A stretch of 28,112 nucleotides of DNA from an uncultured Prevotella sp. (GTDB taxonomy: Bacteria; Bacteroidota; Bacteroidia; Bacteroidales; Bacteroidaceae): assembly GCA_934196725.1 (NCBI GenBank), contig CAKPWR010000036.1, positions 1 through 28,112 on the forward strand. The letters are read 5' to 3'. Each line of letters starts with the position of its first letter. The stretch's first letter is position 1. The notes beneath the pieces were generated by a model, which was given only the letters and a program-made list of their open reading frames with translations, had not been told where the DNA came from and searched no databases. The position numbers and the translations under genes are program-made. This document shows positions 15,873 through 24,832 of this stretch, piece after piece.

Positions 15873-17210
15873 TTATTCTCCGATGGCTCTTGCCAATTCC
15901 TTGAACTGCTCGCCACGGTCTTCCATGTTCTTGAACAGGTCGAAGCTGGCGCAGCATGGGCTGAGCAATACGGTATCGCCTGGCTTTGCCAGTTCCTGGC
16001 AGGCTGCCACGCAGTCTTTCATGCTATGGGTGTCGCGGACAGGGATGCCGAGTGCGTCGAAGTTGTCGTGCAACTTCTTGTTGTCAGCTCCCAGGTATAC
16101 GATACCTGCGCATTTCTCCTTCACCAGGTCCTTGATCTGGTTATAGTCATTTCCCTTGTCCTTACCACCGATGATGAGAATGGTAGGGGTGGTCATGCTC
16201 TCTAGCGCATACCAGCAGGCATCCACGTTGGTTGCCTTTGAGTCGTTTACATAATAGACGCCCTGGAACTTGCCCACCTTCTCCAGACGATGCTCTACGC
16301 CAGGGAAATCGCTGAGGCCCTTGTGCAGGGTTTCATGGTCGATGCCCACGATGTTGCAGGCCAGACCTGCAGCCAGACTGTTGTAGATATTGTGCTTGCC
16401 GCGGAGGCTCATGTCAGCCTGTGGCATTTCGAAGGCTGATGGGAAGTTGAGCTTGTACTTGCCGTCCTCGATGTAGCCCACGCACCCTTCCTCGTTGAAT
16501 TCTGAGAATGGGCAGAGGTGTGACTTGAGGTCATACTTCTCCAATTCCTTCTTCACGATAGGGTCGTCGTTCCAGAAGATGAAGCTGTCTTCCTCTGTCT
16601 GGTTCTGTGTGATGCGCATCTTGGCGTCGGTATAGTTCTGCATCTTGAACTCATAGCGGTCCAGATGGTCTGGAGTGATGTTGAGCAGGATTGCCACGTT
16701 GGCACGGAACTCATACATGTTGTCGAGCTGGAAACTGCTCAGCTCTATGACATAATACTTGTGAGGAGTCTCTGCCACCTGAAGTGCCAGACTCTTTCCG
16801 ATGTTGCCAGCCAAGCCTACATCATAGCCAGCCGATTTGATGATGTGATATATCAGAGATGTTGTGGTAGTCTTACCGTTGCTGCCCGTGATGCAGATCA
16901 TCTTGGCGTCGGTATAACGACCGGCAAACTCTATTTCGCTGATGATAGGAGTGCCCTTAGCCATCAGTTTCTGAATCATAGGTGCTTCCTTAGGAATACC
17001 CGGACTCTTGATGACCTCATCGGCATCTAAGATTTTCTCTTCAGTGTGATGACCCTCTTCCCACTCGATATTGTGGTCGTCCATCAACTTCTTGTAGTTG
17101 TCCTTGATCTTAGACATATCAGATACAAAGACCTCGAATCCCTCTTTCTTGGCCAGCACGGCAGCACCTGCTCCGCTTTCGCCAGCTCCTAAAATTACAA
17201 TTTTACTCAT
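15873..17210 (-). CDS. murD: UDP-N-acetylmuramoyl-L-alanine--D-glutamate ligase
   Basis: Cytoplasmic Mur ligase that adds D-Glu to UDP-MurNAc-L-Ala. The 445-residue protein opens with the nucleotide/UDP-binding MSKIVILGAGESGAGAAVLA. It has the central P-loop GSNGKTTTT (109-117), the ITPDHLDRY motif, and the C-terminal VNDSKATN and IGGKDKGNDY motifs that distinguish MurD from the other ligases. Start is unambiguous, next to the Rossmann motif. It follows mraY by 42 bp and precedes ftsW by 41 bp. Confidence 0.97.
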   Translation of the reverse strand: MSKIVILGAGESGAGAAVLAKKEGFEVFVSDMSKIKDNYKKLMDDHNIEWEEGHHTEEKILDADEVIKSPGIPKEAPMIQKLMAKGTPIISEIEFAGRYTDAKMICITGSNGKTTTTSLIYHIIKSAGYDVGLAGNIGKSLALQVAETPHKYYVIELSSFQLDNMYEFRANVAILLNITPDHLDRYEFKMQNYTDAKMRITQNQTEEDSFIFWNDDPIVKKELEKYDLKSHLCPFSEFNEEGCVGYIEDGKYKLNFPSAFEMPQADMSLRGKHNIYNSLAAGLACNIVGIDHETLHKGLSDFPGVEHRLEKVGKFQGVYYVNDSKATNVDACWYALESMTTPTILIIGGKDKGNDYNQIKDLVKEKCAGIVYLGADNKKLHDNFDALGIPVRDTHSMKDCVAACQELAKPGDTVLLSPCCASFDLFKNMEDRGEQFKELARAIGE

Positions 17211-17230
17211 TGTTTTTGTTTTTATCTGTT

Positions 17231-17248
17231 CAGGCTGCTACGAGCCTG
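17231..17248. other. Intercistronic hairpin between mraY and murD
   Basis: Arms CAGGCT and AGCCTG enclose a 6-nt loop in the 42-bp gap. No T-run follows on the minus strand, so it is more likely an mRNA structure affecting stability or translation than a terminator. Confidence 0.35.
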
Positions 17249-17252
17249 TTTA

Positions 17253-18521
17253 TTATCTAATCTTCAATGTGATGATGGTCAATGCCGCCAGAATGATGGT
17301 CACAATCCAGAAACGGATGGTAATCTTTGACTCGTGGTAGCAGTTGCGAGGCTTCTTCCATAAGTACTTGCACTCAGGGTCCAGCTGGCTGTCCTGTGTA
17401 CGGAAGTTGTCATGGATAGGAGTGCGCTTGAAGATGCGCTGCTTGATGCCCCTGCGCTTACCCAGCTTGAAGTAATAAACCTGCATCATGACGCTGAGGC
17501 TTTCTACGAAGAAGATACCGCAGAGAATAGGCAACATCAACTCCTTGTGGATGATGATGGCGCCCACGGCGATGATACCGCCGATGGTCAATGAACCGGT
17601 ATCGCCCATGAATACCTGGGCAGGGTAGGCATTGTACCAAAGGAATCCGATGAGGGCTCCGATAAATGCACAGAAGAATACCACCAGCTCCTCAGAACCA
17701 GGGATATACATGATGTTGAGGTAGGCGGCAAACTCGATGTGTGAAGACACATACGCCAGTATGCCTAGTGCCACACCTATGATGGCAGAGTTGCCGGCGC
17801 ACATTCCGTCCATACCATCGTTGAGGTTGGCACCGTTTGAAACTGCGGTCACTACGAAGATGGTCATGATGACGAAGAGAATCCAGCCCGCAGCCACCTT
17901 ATGCTCGCCGCAGAAGCTGGTAATGCTGGAATAGTCCAGGTTGTGTCCCTTGACGAATGGAATCGTGGTTTTCAGCGATTTTCTCGCTTCCGTACGATGC
18001 TTCACTACCGTCTCCTGTCCCTGTCGCTCGATGGAGAGGTTCTCATTCATCTTTACGTCAGGCGAAGCCCAGAGCACCAGACCCACGATGAGTCCGATAC
18101 CTATCTGACCAACAATCTTATATTTACCCTTCAAGCCCTCCTTGTCGCGCTTGAAGATCTTGATGAAGTCGTCCATACCACCGAGGAAACCGAGCCATAC
18201 GGTGGTGATAATCATCAGGATAAGGTAGATGTTGCGCAATCTTCCGAGCAGCAATACCGGTACGAGAATAGCCAGGATGATGATGACACCACCCATGGAA
18301 GGTACGCCGATTTTTTTCACACCGAACGGGTCGATGCTGGCGTCACGCTGAGTCTCTGTAATCTGCTTGCTTTTGAGAAACTTGATGAATTTCTCTCCGA
18401 ACCAGGCAGAAATAATCAGTGACAATATCAGTGCGAGTAGGGCACGGAATGAGATGTAACCCCACATGTGAGAACCTGAGATGCCCCACTGTTCCAGAAA
18501 TCTAAAAAGATAGTATAACAT
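17253..18521 (-). CDS. mraY: Phospho-N-acetylmuramoyl-pentapeptide transferase
   Basis: Integral membrane enzyme that links phospho-MurNAc-pentapeptide to undecaprenyl phosphate, forming lipid I. The 422 residues exceed the usual about 360. Family motifs are present: IGVPSMGGVI (71-80), the Asp pair GGMDDF with D117 and D118, NLNDGMDG (232-239) and MGDTGS (305-310). Two lineage-style differences stand out. An approximately 55-residue hydrophilic insert lies at about 153-209. The C-terminal cytoplasmic loop reads TPIHDNF (367-373), where E. coli and Aquifex have a three-His motif, and is followed by an insert ending YHESK. The start is supported by the hydrophobic N-terminus and the 34-bp gap to murE. 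Confidence 0.96.
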   Translation of the reverse strand: MLYYLFRFLEQWGISGSHMWGYISFRALLALILSLIISAWFGEKFIKFLKSKQITETQRDASIDPFGVKKIGVPSMGGVIIILAILVPVLLLGRLRNIYLILMIITTVWLGFLGGMDDFIKIFKRDKEGLKGKYKIVGQIGIGLIVGLVLWASPDVKMNENLSIERQGQETVVKHRTEARKSLKTTIPFVKGHNLDYSSITSFCGEHKVAAGWILFVIMTIFVVTAVSNGANLNDGMDGMCAGNSAIIGVALGILAYVSSHIEFAAYLNIMYIPGSEELVVFFCAFIGALIGFLWYNAYPAQVFMGDTGSLTIGGIIAVGAIIIHKELMLPILCGIFFVESLSVMMQVYYFKLGKRRGIKQRIFKRTPIHDNFRTQDSQLDPECKYLWKKPRNCYHESKITIRFWIVTIILAALTIITLKIR

Positions 18522-18555
18522 TGTTCTTTTCTCTTTTTTCTAATTGATGATGTTA

Positions 18556-20016
18556 CTACTTGTTGATACCGAAGATATCGCGAATCACTTCCTTGTCGTC
18601 AAAGTGGTGCTTCACGCCCTTGATCTCCTGATAGTCTTCATGTCCCTTGCCGGCAACGAGGATTACATCGCCCTTCTTTGCCATCATGCAGGCTGTGCGG
18701 ATGGCTTCCTTGCGGTCTACGATGCTGATTACCTTCTTCATCTGCTGGGCATTGAGACCAGCCAGCATGTCATTGATGATATCCTGTGGCTCTTCAAAAC
18801 GAGGATTGTCGCTGGTGATGATTACCTTATCGCTCTGCTTTACAGCCTCTTGTGCCATCAATGGGCGCTTGCCCTTGTCACGGTTGCCGCCGGCACCGCA
18901 TACGGTGATTACTTCGCCGCCCTTGCCGTCGAGCACCTCGTGGATGGCATTCAATACGTTCTCCAATGCATCTGGTGTATGTGCATAGTCAACGATGGCT
19001 GTATAGCCTTCTGGTGACTGGATAGGTTCCAGGCGTCCGTTCACGCTGTGAAGGGTGCTCATCACTACGAGTACATCCTCAGGCTTTTTGCCGAGCATGA
19101 TGGCTGCACCGTATACGGCGAGCAGGTTGCTCACGTTGAACTTACCGATAAACTGCACGCCAACCTCTCTGCCGTCTACCTCCAGGTACATGCCGCCGAA
19201 GTGGCACTCCAGGATTCTTGCCTTGAAGTCTGCCATAGAGCGGGTAGAGTAGGTCTTCACGGTTGCCTTGGTGTTCTGCACCATGATCATGCCGTTCTTG
19301 TCATCCGCATTGGTGATGGCGAAGGCAGTTTTAGGCAGACCGTCGAAGAATGCCTTCTTGGCGTTGCGGTAGTTTTCGAAGGTCTTGTGATAATCCAGGT
19401 GGTCACGGGTCAGGTTGGTGAACAGACCACCGGCAAACTGAAGACCGCCGATACGCTTCTGGGCGATGGCGTGAGAGGAACATTCCATGAATGCATATTC
19501 GCAGCCAGCCTCTACCATTCTGCTGAGCAGATAGTTCAGCTCGATAGGGTCTGGGGTAGTATGGTCCGCAGGGATAGCCTCGTCTTCGATGTAGTTGCAT
19601 ACGGTAGAGAGCAAACCACACTTGTGTCCGAACTTGCGGAACATATTATATAATAAGGTGGCGATGGTAGTCTTTCCATTGGTACCAGTAACGCCAACCA
19701 ATTTCAATTTTCTAGATGGGTCGCCATAGAAGAGTGTAGCTACTTTTCCTACAGCGTCTTCGGTAGATTCTACCTGAATGTAAGTTACACCCTCTGTCTT
19801 GTCCTCAGGCATATCCTCGCACAATACCGATTTTGCACCGAGCTCTATCGCCTTAGGAATAAACTTGTGTCCATCTACCTGTGTACCTTTCATGGCAACA
19901 AACAGGTGACCTTCCTTAATCTTTCGAGAGTCGATGTTAATGCCCGACACCTCTACTTCAGCATCTCCGATAATCTGAACCGGCTGGATGTTTTTGAGCA
20001 ATTCTTGTAACTTCAT
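18556..20016 (-). CDS. murE: UDP-MurNAc-tripeptide synthetase, meso-diaminopimelate type
   Basis: Cytoplasmic Mur ligase that adds the third stem residue to UDP-MurNAc-L-Ala-D-Glu. The 486 residues include the N-terminal UDP-binding [21 protein letters not shown] region, the P-loop GTNGKTT (111-117), the central HTTPDPIEL and TRDHLDYH motifs, and the C-terminal [14 protein letters not shown] and AGKGHEDYQ motifs. The DNPR motif at 403-406 is the recognised signature for meso-diaminopimelate addition, in contrast to the L-Lys enzymes. This predicts a DAP-type peptidoglycan, as expected for Bacteroidales. An 84-bp gap to ftsI carries a small hairpin. Confidence 0.97.
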   Translation of the reverse strand: MKLQELLKNIQPVQIIGDAEVEVSGINIDSRKIKEGHLFVAMKGTQVDGHKFIPKAIELGAKSVLCEDMPEDKTEGVTYIQVESTEDAVGKVATLFYGDPSRKLKLVGVTGTNGKTTIATLLYNMFRKFGHKCGLLSTVCNYIEDEAIPADHTTPDPIELNYLLSRMVEAGCEYAFMECSSHAIAQKRIGGLQFAGGLFTNLTRDHLDYHKTFENYRNAKKAFFDGLPKTAFAITNADDKNGMIMVQNTKATVKTYSTRSMADFKARILECHFGGMYLEVDGREVGVQFIGKFNVSNLLAVYGAAIMLGKKPEDVLVVMSTLHSVNGRLEPIQSPEGYTAIVDYAHTPDALENVLNAIHEVLDGKGGEVITVCGAGGNRDKGKRPLMAQEAVKQSDKVIITSDNPRFEEPQDIINDMLAGLNAQQMKKVISIVDRKEAIRTACMMAKKGDVILVAGKGHEDYQEIKGVKHHFDDKEVIRDIFGINK

Positions 20017-20066
20017 ATTATGTTTTTTATTTTATTACACCTTATTATATATAATAGAGCAGAGCC

Positions 20067-20081
20067 GCACCTGGATGGTGC
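20067..20081. other. Small hairpin between ftsI and murE
   Basis: Arms GCACC and GGTGC enclose 5 nt in the 84-bp ftsI-murE gap, with A/T-rich DNA containing the palindrome ATTATATATAAT on the murE side. It is too small to call a terminator with confidence. Confidence 0.25.
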
Positions 20082-20100
20082 AGCCATGTTCTCCAGTTTC

Positions 20101-22257
20101 TTATTCCAGATAAATGGCGCAAACCATACCTTTCTTCACCGGTAATCCTGGTTCAAGAGACTGTTTGATAACCTTGCCTCTGCCATATATCTTGGTTTTG
20201 ATGCCTCGGCTTTCCATCATGAAGATGGCGTCTCTGGCTCCCATATCACTTACGTCAGGTACAGCTTTCCTGCTATACTGCTTTTCTTTGATCATTCGTA
20301 TGCTCCGGCTGCCTGCGTGTTCGGTTCTGCCCCATATAGGATTGCCGTTGGCATAACTGCCCGACCAGTTTACGTTGGTCTTGATGCCCAGATGGGTCAG
20401 GACATAGTCGGCAGCCAGGATATTGCCGTCCTTTACGTCTGGTACGAATACGGATGCAGAGTCTTTGGCATCTTTCACGTCGAGTTTCAGGCTCTGCGCC
20501 ATGATACCTTCTGCGATGTCGTGGAACACCTTACCGCTCATGCTGCCTCCTGATGCAGGAAGACCTGATTTCTGGATGCAGACGATGCAGCTGTAGCGAG
20601 GATTGTCGGCTGGGAAATATCCTGCGAAACTTACCAGATAGTTGGTTCCGCCAGCCTTGTAACCACCGGCTCCCTTCGAAACCTGTGCCGTACCCGTCTT
20701 GCCGGCTACCTTGAAGTTAGGCGATCCTGCCTTTCTTCCGAGGCCCACGCTTACTACCTGTTCCAGGATAGTCTGCAGTTCCTTGATGCTTTTCTCCTTG
20801 GCTATCTGCGGACGCATCACCTCCGGTGGAAATTCCATGATGGTTTCTCCGTTCTTTACCACCTTGCTCACAAATCGTGGACGCATCATCTTGCCATTGT
20901 TGGCGATGGTGTTGTAGAAGGTGAGGGTAGAGATAGGTGGCACCTGTGTCTCATATCCGATACTCATCCACGGCAAAGTGGTCTTCGCCCAGTTGTCGTA
21001 TTGTCCGTGACTGTTCCTGTGCGGCATTCTGATTCTTGCAGAAGTGGCTCCCACCAGTGGTATCTTCAGGTCGTCATGCAGACCCGTACGGTAGATTCCC
21101 TTCACGAATTTCTCCGGATGGTTCCTGTAATGGTCATCAACGATGCGGCTCACACCGATGTTGGAACTGTACCACAGGGTCTGTGCCAGGGTAAGCATTC
21201 CGTATCCACCCTTGCGCCAGTTGTGGTCCTTCATGTCTCTGCCGTACATTGGCCATACACCTCCTGCTGTTTCTACACGGTAAGTGGTGTCAACCACTCC
21301 GTCGTCAAGCGCCACGAGGATAGAGGCAGGCTTGAAAACCGAACCTGGTTCCAGAAGGTCGCTTACGGCATGGTTGTGGATCTCTCTATATTCGCCGTCG
21401 AAACATTTTTCCATGTTCACGATAGCCTTGATGTCGCCCGTAGGTACATCCATCACGATGGCTACACCCACGTTGGCGTTGATTTCCTTCAACTCTTCTA
21501 TCAGCGAGCGTTCCGCCAGGTCCTGCATGCTCACGTCGATGGTTGTCACGATGTCTGCACCGTCGATAGGAGGAGTGTCGGTGATGTTCAGGAACTTATC
21601 GCGTACCTTTCTGCGGTGAACGATACCGTTGGTTCCTCGGAGGATGGAGTCGTAAGACAACTCCAGTCCGAATCTCGCCGTATCCTTGGCACCAAACATG
21701 GCACCGATGGTACGGCCGGCTAAAGAGCCGTAGGTGCGTGTTCGGGCATTGAACTCTTCCCAGTGGAAGCCTCCCTTGTTGGATTTCAGGCGAAATACAG
21801 GAATGGCTTTTATCTCTGTGAATGTATTGTAGTCAACACGCTTTTCGTATACAGGCCAGTGGCGGCTTCCCTTGGCACGTCCTTCTATGAGATTGCGCTT
21901 GAACTCTTCTATGCTCCTCTCCGGAAAGATTTTGTGGAGACAGAGGCAGATGGAGTCCTGCTTGGCATCCCAAAGTGAGTCGTTGTTGGCTATCTTCAGA
22001 GCCTTGAAGTCCATGAATACCTTGAATTCAGGCAATGAACTAGCCATCAACTGTCCTGTGCAGCTTAATATGTTGCCTCGGTTTGGCTTCACGGTCACAG
22101 AGTCTTTCTTCTGACGTTCAGCCACTTTCAGCCAGTAGTCGCGCTTGGCAGTCATGATGTAGAACGACTTTGTGACGACAGCCAGCGCCAGGAGTGACAT
22201 CACGATGGCGATGGCGCTGAATCGGGGCATTACTTTCTTATGGTCGAATTTACTCAT
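20101..22257 (-). CDS. ftsI: Septal peptidoglycan transpeptidase (class B PBP) with PASTA domain
   Basis: Membrane-anchored DD-transpeptidase that cross-links septal peptidoglycan with FtsW. The 718 residues comprise a transmembrane anchor at about 13-34, the N-terminal pedestal with NRGNILSCTGQLMASSLPEF, and the transpeptidase domain. That domain has the active-site Ser306 in SVFK (306-309), SSN (364-366) and KTG (520-522). Beyond it lie a likely PASTA domain (about 662-718, AVPDVSDMGARDAIF) and a related segment at about 603-650. E. coli FtsI lacks PASTA; its presence here resembles SpoVD-type and Bacteroidota enzymes. The start overlaps the ftsL stop by four bases (ATGA), which fixes it and suggests coupled synthesis. 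Confidence 0.96.
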   Translation of the reverse strand: MSKFDHKKVMPRFSAIAIVMSLLALAVVTKSFYIMTAKRDYWLKVAERQKKDSVTVKPNRGNILSCTGQLMASSLPEFKVFMDFKALKIANNDSLWDAKQDSICLCLHKIFPERSIEEFKRNLIEGRAKGSRHWPVYEKRVDYNTFTEIKAIPVFRLKSNKGGFHWEEFNARTRTYGSLAGRTIGAMFGAKDTARFGLELSYDSILRGTNGIVHRRKVRDKFLNITDTPPIDGADIVTTIDVSMQDLAERSLIEELKEINANVGVAIVMDVPTGDIKAIVNMEKCFDGEYREIHNHAVSDLLEPGSVFKPASILVALDDGVVDTTYRVETAGGVWPMYGRDMKDHNWRKGGYGMLTLAQTLWYSSNIGVSRIVDDHYRNHPEKFVKGIYRTGLHDDLKIPLVGATSARIRMPHRNSHGQYDNWAKTTLPWMSIGYETQVPPISTLTFYNTIANNGKMMRPRFVSKVVKNGETIMEFPPEVMRPQIAKEKSIKELQTILEQVVSVGLGRKAGSPNFKVAGKTGTAQVSKGAGGYKAGGTNYLVSFAGYFPADNPRYSCIVCIQKSGLPASGGSMSGKVFHDIAEGIMAQSLKLDVKDAKDSASVFVPDVKDGNILAADYVLTHLGIKTNVNWSGSYANGNPIWGRTEHAGSRSIRMIKEKQYSRKAVPDVSDMGARDAIFMMESRGIKTKIYGRGKVIKQSLEPGLPVKKGMVCAIYLE

Positions 22258-22706
22258 TCTTCTGGAACGTTAATAATGTATGGAGGTTGGCTCGCAATGT
22301 GCAAGGTACTGTCCTTGTTGGTCTTCAGCATGTCGAGTACATTGCTCTCGCGGCTTTTCTCTGTTATCTGGCTGCTGGCTGACAAGGCTTTATACTTGGT
22401 CTCCTGCAGCTCTGTCTGTAGCTTGTCTAACTCGATGATATCATTCTGGATACTATATCGGTTAGAGATATAGATGATGATGAAGAACACGACGAGTATG
22501 ACGAGCCATATCTGCCGGCGGATAATCTGGGTGGTCAGGATGTCGCCACCCAGAATCTTGCGCAGCGTAAAGTTGGAAGAGCCGGATTCCTCTTCTTCGA
22601 TGGCCTGTTTTACAATCGCCTCCTTGAGTGACTCCAGCGGTTCTTCCACCTTGGCATTGTCTGCTTTCTGTTCTATATCAATATCCTTGTTTACTTCGTT
22701 ACTCAT
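22254..22706 (-). CDS. ftsL: FtsL-like bitopic division protein
   Basis: A 150-residue protein with a long acidic cytoplasmic part (1-64), one transmembrane segment at about 66-82 (IWLVILVVFFIIIYISN), and a periplasmic helix likely to form a coiled coil (DIIELDKLQTELQETKYKAL). This is the FtsL architecture, with a longer cytoplasmic tail than the E. coli protein. Sequence conservation is too low for naming by residues alone. The call relies on topology and on the position between rsmH and ftsI, with four-base ATGA overlaps on both sides. In the divisome it would join FtsQ and an FtsB-like partner to activate FtsW-FtsI. Confidence 0.85.
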   Translation of the reverse strand: MSNEVNKDIDIEQKADNAKVEEPLESLKEAIVKQAIEEEESGSSNFTLRKILGGDILTTQIIRRQIWLVILVVFFIIIYISNRYSIQNDIIELDKLQTELQETKYKALSASSQITEKSRESNVLDMLKTNKDSTLHIASQPPYIINVPEE

Positions 22707-23617
22707 TTCTTTTCTGCAATTCTAAGTTTGGCACTTCTGCTTCTTGGGTTTCTTTCCTGCTCCTCGTTGTCAGGTATGATTACCTTGTTGTTGATGAGCT
22801 TGAAAGGAGTTTCTATTCTTCCGAAGAAGTCCTGTTCCACCTTGCCCTCCGGGTTTCCCGCCTTCATCATGTTCTTCACGATGCGGTCTTCCAGCGAGTG
22901 GTAGGTGATGACAGAGAGTCTTCCGCCTGGTTTCAGCAGTTCGGTAGCAGAACGTAGCATTTCCTTCAGGGCGTCCATCTCGTGGTTCACCTCGATGCGT
23001 AGTGCCTGGAAGAGCTTAGCCATGTCTTTCTTTTCACGCTCTCTCTTGAAGAGTGGTTCCACGGCAGCCATGAAGTCCTTTGTGGTCTCTATCTTCTGCG
23101 CTGCTCTTGCCTTGACCAGGGCAGCTGCGATGCGGCGTGCGTTCTTCAGCTCTCCGTAGAGATAGAAGAGGTCGGCAAGGGCTGCTTCGTCATATTCGTT
23201 GACGATGTCGGCAGCGGTTTTGCCGGCACGCTTGTTCATGCGCATGTCTAAAGGGGAATCGAAGCGGAAAGAGAAACCACGGCTCTCGTCATCGAAGTGG
23301 TGACTTGACACTCCGAGGTCTGCCAGGAGTCCGTCCAGCCCGTCTACTCCGTAATAGCGCATCCAGTTCTTCAGATATCTGAAGTTGGAACATACGAAGG
23401 TAAAGTTGGGGTTGGCTACCACGTTGCGCTCAGCATCGGCATCTTGGTCGAAGCTGTAGAGATGGGCTCCCTCGCTGAGTCGCAATAGGATTTCACGGGA
23501 GTGTCCGCCTCCGCCGAAGGTTACGTCTACATAGATTCCGCCGGGCTGAATATTCAACCCGTCAACGCTCTCCTTGAGGAGCACTGGTACGTGGTATGTT
23601 TCTGCTGTCTTTATCAT
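22703..23617 (-). CDS. rsmH: 16S rRNA (cytosine-1402-N4)-methyltransferase
   Basis: S-adenosylmethionine-dependent enzyme that methylates N4 of C1402 in 16S rRNA. The 304-residue protein has the SAM-binding YVDVTFGGGGHS (29-40), DGLLADLGVSSHHFDD, RGFSFRFDSPLDMRMN and SVITYHSLEDRIVK, all hallmarks of RsmH (MraW). It is the first gene of the dcw cluster here. The usual upstream partner mraZ is absent from the adjacent sequence. The start is supported by the family-typical YHVPVLLKES close to the N-terminus. Confidence 0.97.
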   Translation of the reverse strand: MIKTAETYHVPVLLKESVDGLNIQPGGIYVDVTFGGGGHSREILLRLSEGAHLYSFDQDADAERNVVANPNFTFVCSNFRYLKNWMRYYGVDGLDGLLADLGVSSHHFDDESRGFSFRFDSPLDMRMNKRAGKTAADIVNEYDEAALADLFYLYGELKNARRIAAALVKARAAQKIETTKDFMAAVEPLFKREREKKDMAKLFQALRIEVNHEMDALKEMLRSATELLKPGGRLSVITYHSLEDRIVKNMMKAGNPEGKVEQDFFGRIETPFKLINNKVIIPDNEEQERNPRSRSAKLRIAEKK

Positions 23618-23666
23618 ATTTCCTTATTTATTACGCACATGTACATATTTAATGTAAAATCGGGTT

Positions 23667-23674
23667 CAAAGGTA
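23667..23674 (-). promoter_or_regulatory. Candidate dcw promoter -7 element
   Basis: TACCTTTG on the minus strand fits TAnnTTTG, 49 bp upstream of the rsmH ATG. A correctly spaced -33 TTTG is not seen. Confidence 0.4.
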
Positions 23675-23899
23675 CACAAAATTCCCCACATACACTCTAT
23701 TTTAACCTACAAATTTTATTAAAGGGGATAAAAAACTTGCTTTTAGTCAAATTTTGCCTTCTCGGGATGAACCTGGATTGGATGCACTAAAACGGCTGAA
23801 AATGCCCGGATTTCTCTCCTTAGGAACCCAAAAAGTAGCAAATTTGCTTGTTTTTGATAAATTTTCGCAAAAAATGGCACGTATTTGAAAAAGTTGAGT

Positions 23900-23907
23900 T
23901 ATTTTTG
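23900..23907 (+). promoter_or_regulatory. Candidate glsA promoter -7 element
   Basis: TATTTTTG fits TAnnTTTG, 26 bp before the ATG at 23934. The nearest upstream TTTG (23884-23887) is only 12 bp away, too close for a normal -33 element. Confidence 0.45.
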
Positions 23908-23933
23908 CACCTACTTATATAAGTTTACTTGAC

Positions 23934-24761
23934 ATGAGCATTTCTATAGAGAAAACGATAGACATAGATAAGATACTGAAGAGCAAGATGGGAAGCAAGG
24001 CAAAATACGTTCCGCGATTCCTCGTTTCCTGGCTCAAGAAGATTGTTCACGAGGACGAGGTCAACAAGTTCTTGTGGGAAAGTCGTAACCTTTCGGGAAC
24101 GGAATGGCTCACCGAATGCGTGCGTTATCTGAAGATGGATGTGGAAATCGTGGGACTGGAAAACTTGCCCGACAAGAATGACGGCAAGCTCTATACCTTC
24201 GTTTCCAATCATCCGTTGGGAGGACAGGACGGAGTATGCCTCGGTTCCATCATCGGACAGCATTATGACGGCAAGTTCCGTTATCTGGTCAATGACCTCC
24301 TGCTCAATCTCCCAGGCTTGAAGCCTGTCAGCATCGGAATCAACAAGACCGGCCGACAGAGCCGCGACTTCCCTCGCATGGTAGAGGCTGGTTTCCAGAG
24401 CGATTGCCACATGCTGATGTTCCCTGCCGGCTTGAACAGCCGCAAGCAGGAAGACGGATCCATCCGTGATCTGCCTTGGAAAAAGACGTTCATCTCCAAG
24501 AGTGTGGAGTATCATCGTGATGTTGTGCCTATCCATTTTGGCGGGCGCAACTCTGAGCGGTTCTATCGCATAGCCCGTTTCAGCGACAAGCATCTGCCGT
24601 TCAATCTCGCCATGCTCTTCCTGGTAGACGAGATGTATAAGAACGTGGGCAAGCATTTCCGTATTGCGATTGGCAAGCCGATTCCATGGCAGACTTTCGA
24701 CCACAGCAAGTCGGTTACCGAGTGGGCGCAGTATGTGAAGGATAGTGTTTATAAACTGTAA
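23934..24761 (+). CDS. glsA: PlsC-like acyltransferase, probable glycine-lipid O-acyltransferase GlsA
   Basis: A 275-residue lysophospholipid-acyltransferase-fold protein. Motif I reads SNHPLGGQDG, with the presumed catalytic His93 and Asp99. Motif III reads FPAGLNSRK (163-171) in place of the common FPEGTR, and VPIHFGGRNS (198-207) fits motif IV. There is no signal peptide; the N-terminal amphipathic stretch could lie on the inner membrane. In Bacteroides a PlsC-like GlsA acylates the 3-hydroxyl of an N-acylglycine made by the GNAT-like GlsB. The neighbouring GNAT-like gene 71 bp downstream makes that pathway the best reading here. Without that context it would be called a generic 1-acylglycerol-3-phosphate acyltransferase. 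The ATG at 23934 follows a plausible -7 box. Confidence 0.75.
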   Translation: MSISIEKTIDIDKILKSKMGSKAKYVPRFLVSWLKKIVHEDEVNKFLWESRNLSGTEWLTECVRYLKMDVEIVGLENLPDKNDGKLYTFVSNHPLGGQDGVCLGSIIGQHYDGKFRYLVNDLLLNLPGLKPVSIGINKTGRQSRDFPRMVEAGFQSDCHMLMFPAGLNSRKQEDGSIRDLPWKKTFISKSVEYHRDVVPIHFGGRNSERFYRIARFSDKHLPFNLAMLFLVDEMYKNVGKHFRIAIGKPIPWQTFDHSKSVTEWAQYVKDSVYKL

Positions 24762-24832
24762 GGTTAGTAGTATCAAGTAGAAAATTGTAGAAATCACATC
24801 GTAATTATATAGAATATATAGAGAAGAGTAGT

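Larger units (their letters stand above)
23618..23933. other. Divergent intergenic region between dcw and glsA
   Basis: This 316-bp A/T-rich region separates rsmH (minus) from the glsA-like gene (plus). It contains one -7-like box for each direction and a GCAAATTTGC palindrome at 23838-23847. I see no mraZ, no other gene, and no small RNA I can support. Confidence 0.6.

Noticed and set aside
21001..21723. 240-residue plus-strand open frame
   Set aside because: Shadow of ftsI; composition is rich in His, Val and Ser with no family match.
23925..24797. 290-residue minus-strand open frame
   Set aside because: It lies wholly opposite the glsA-like gene, has no recognisable family, and is explained by the codon use of the plus-strand gene.
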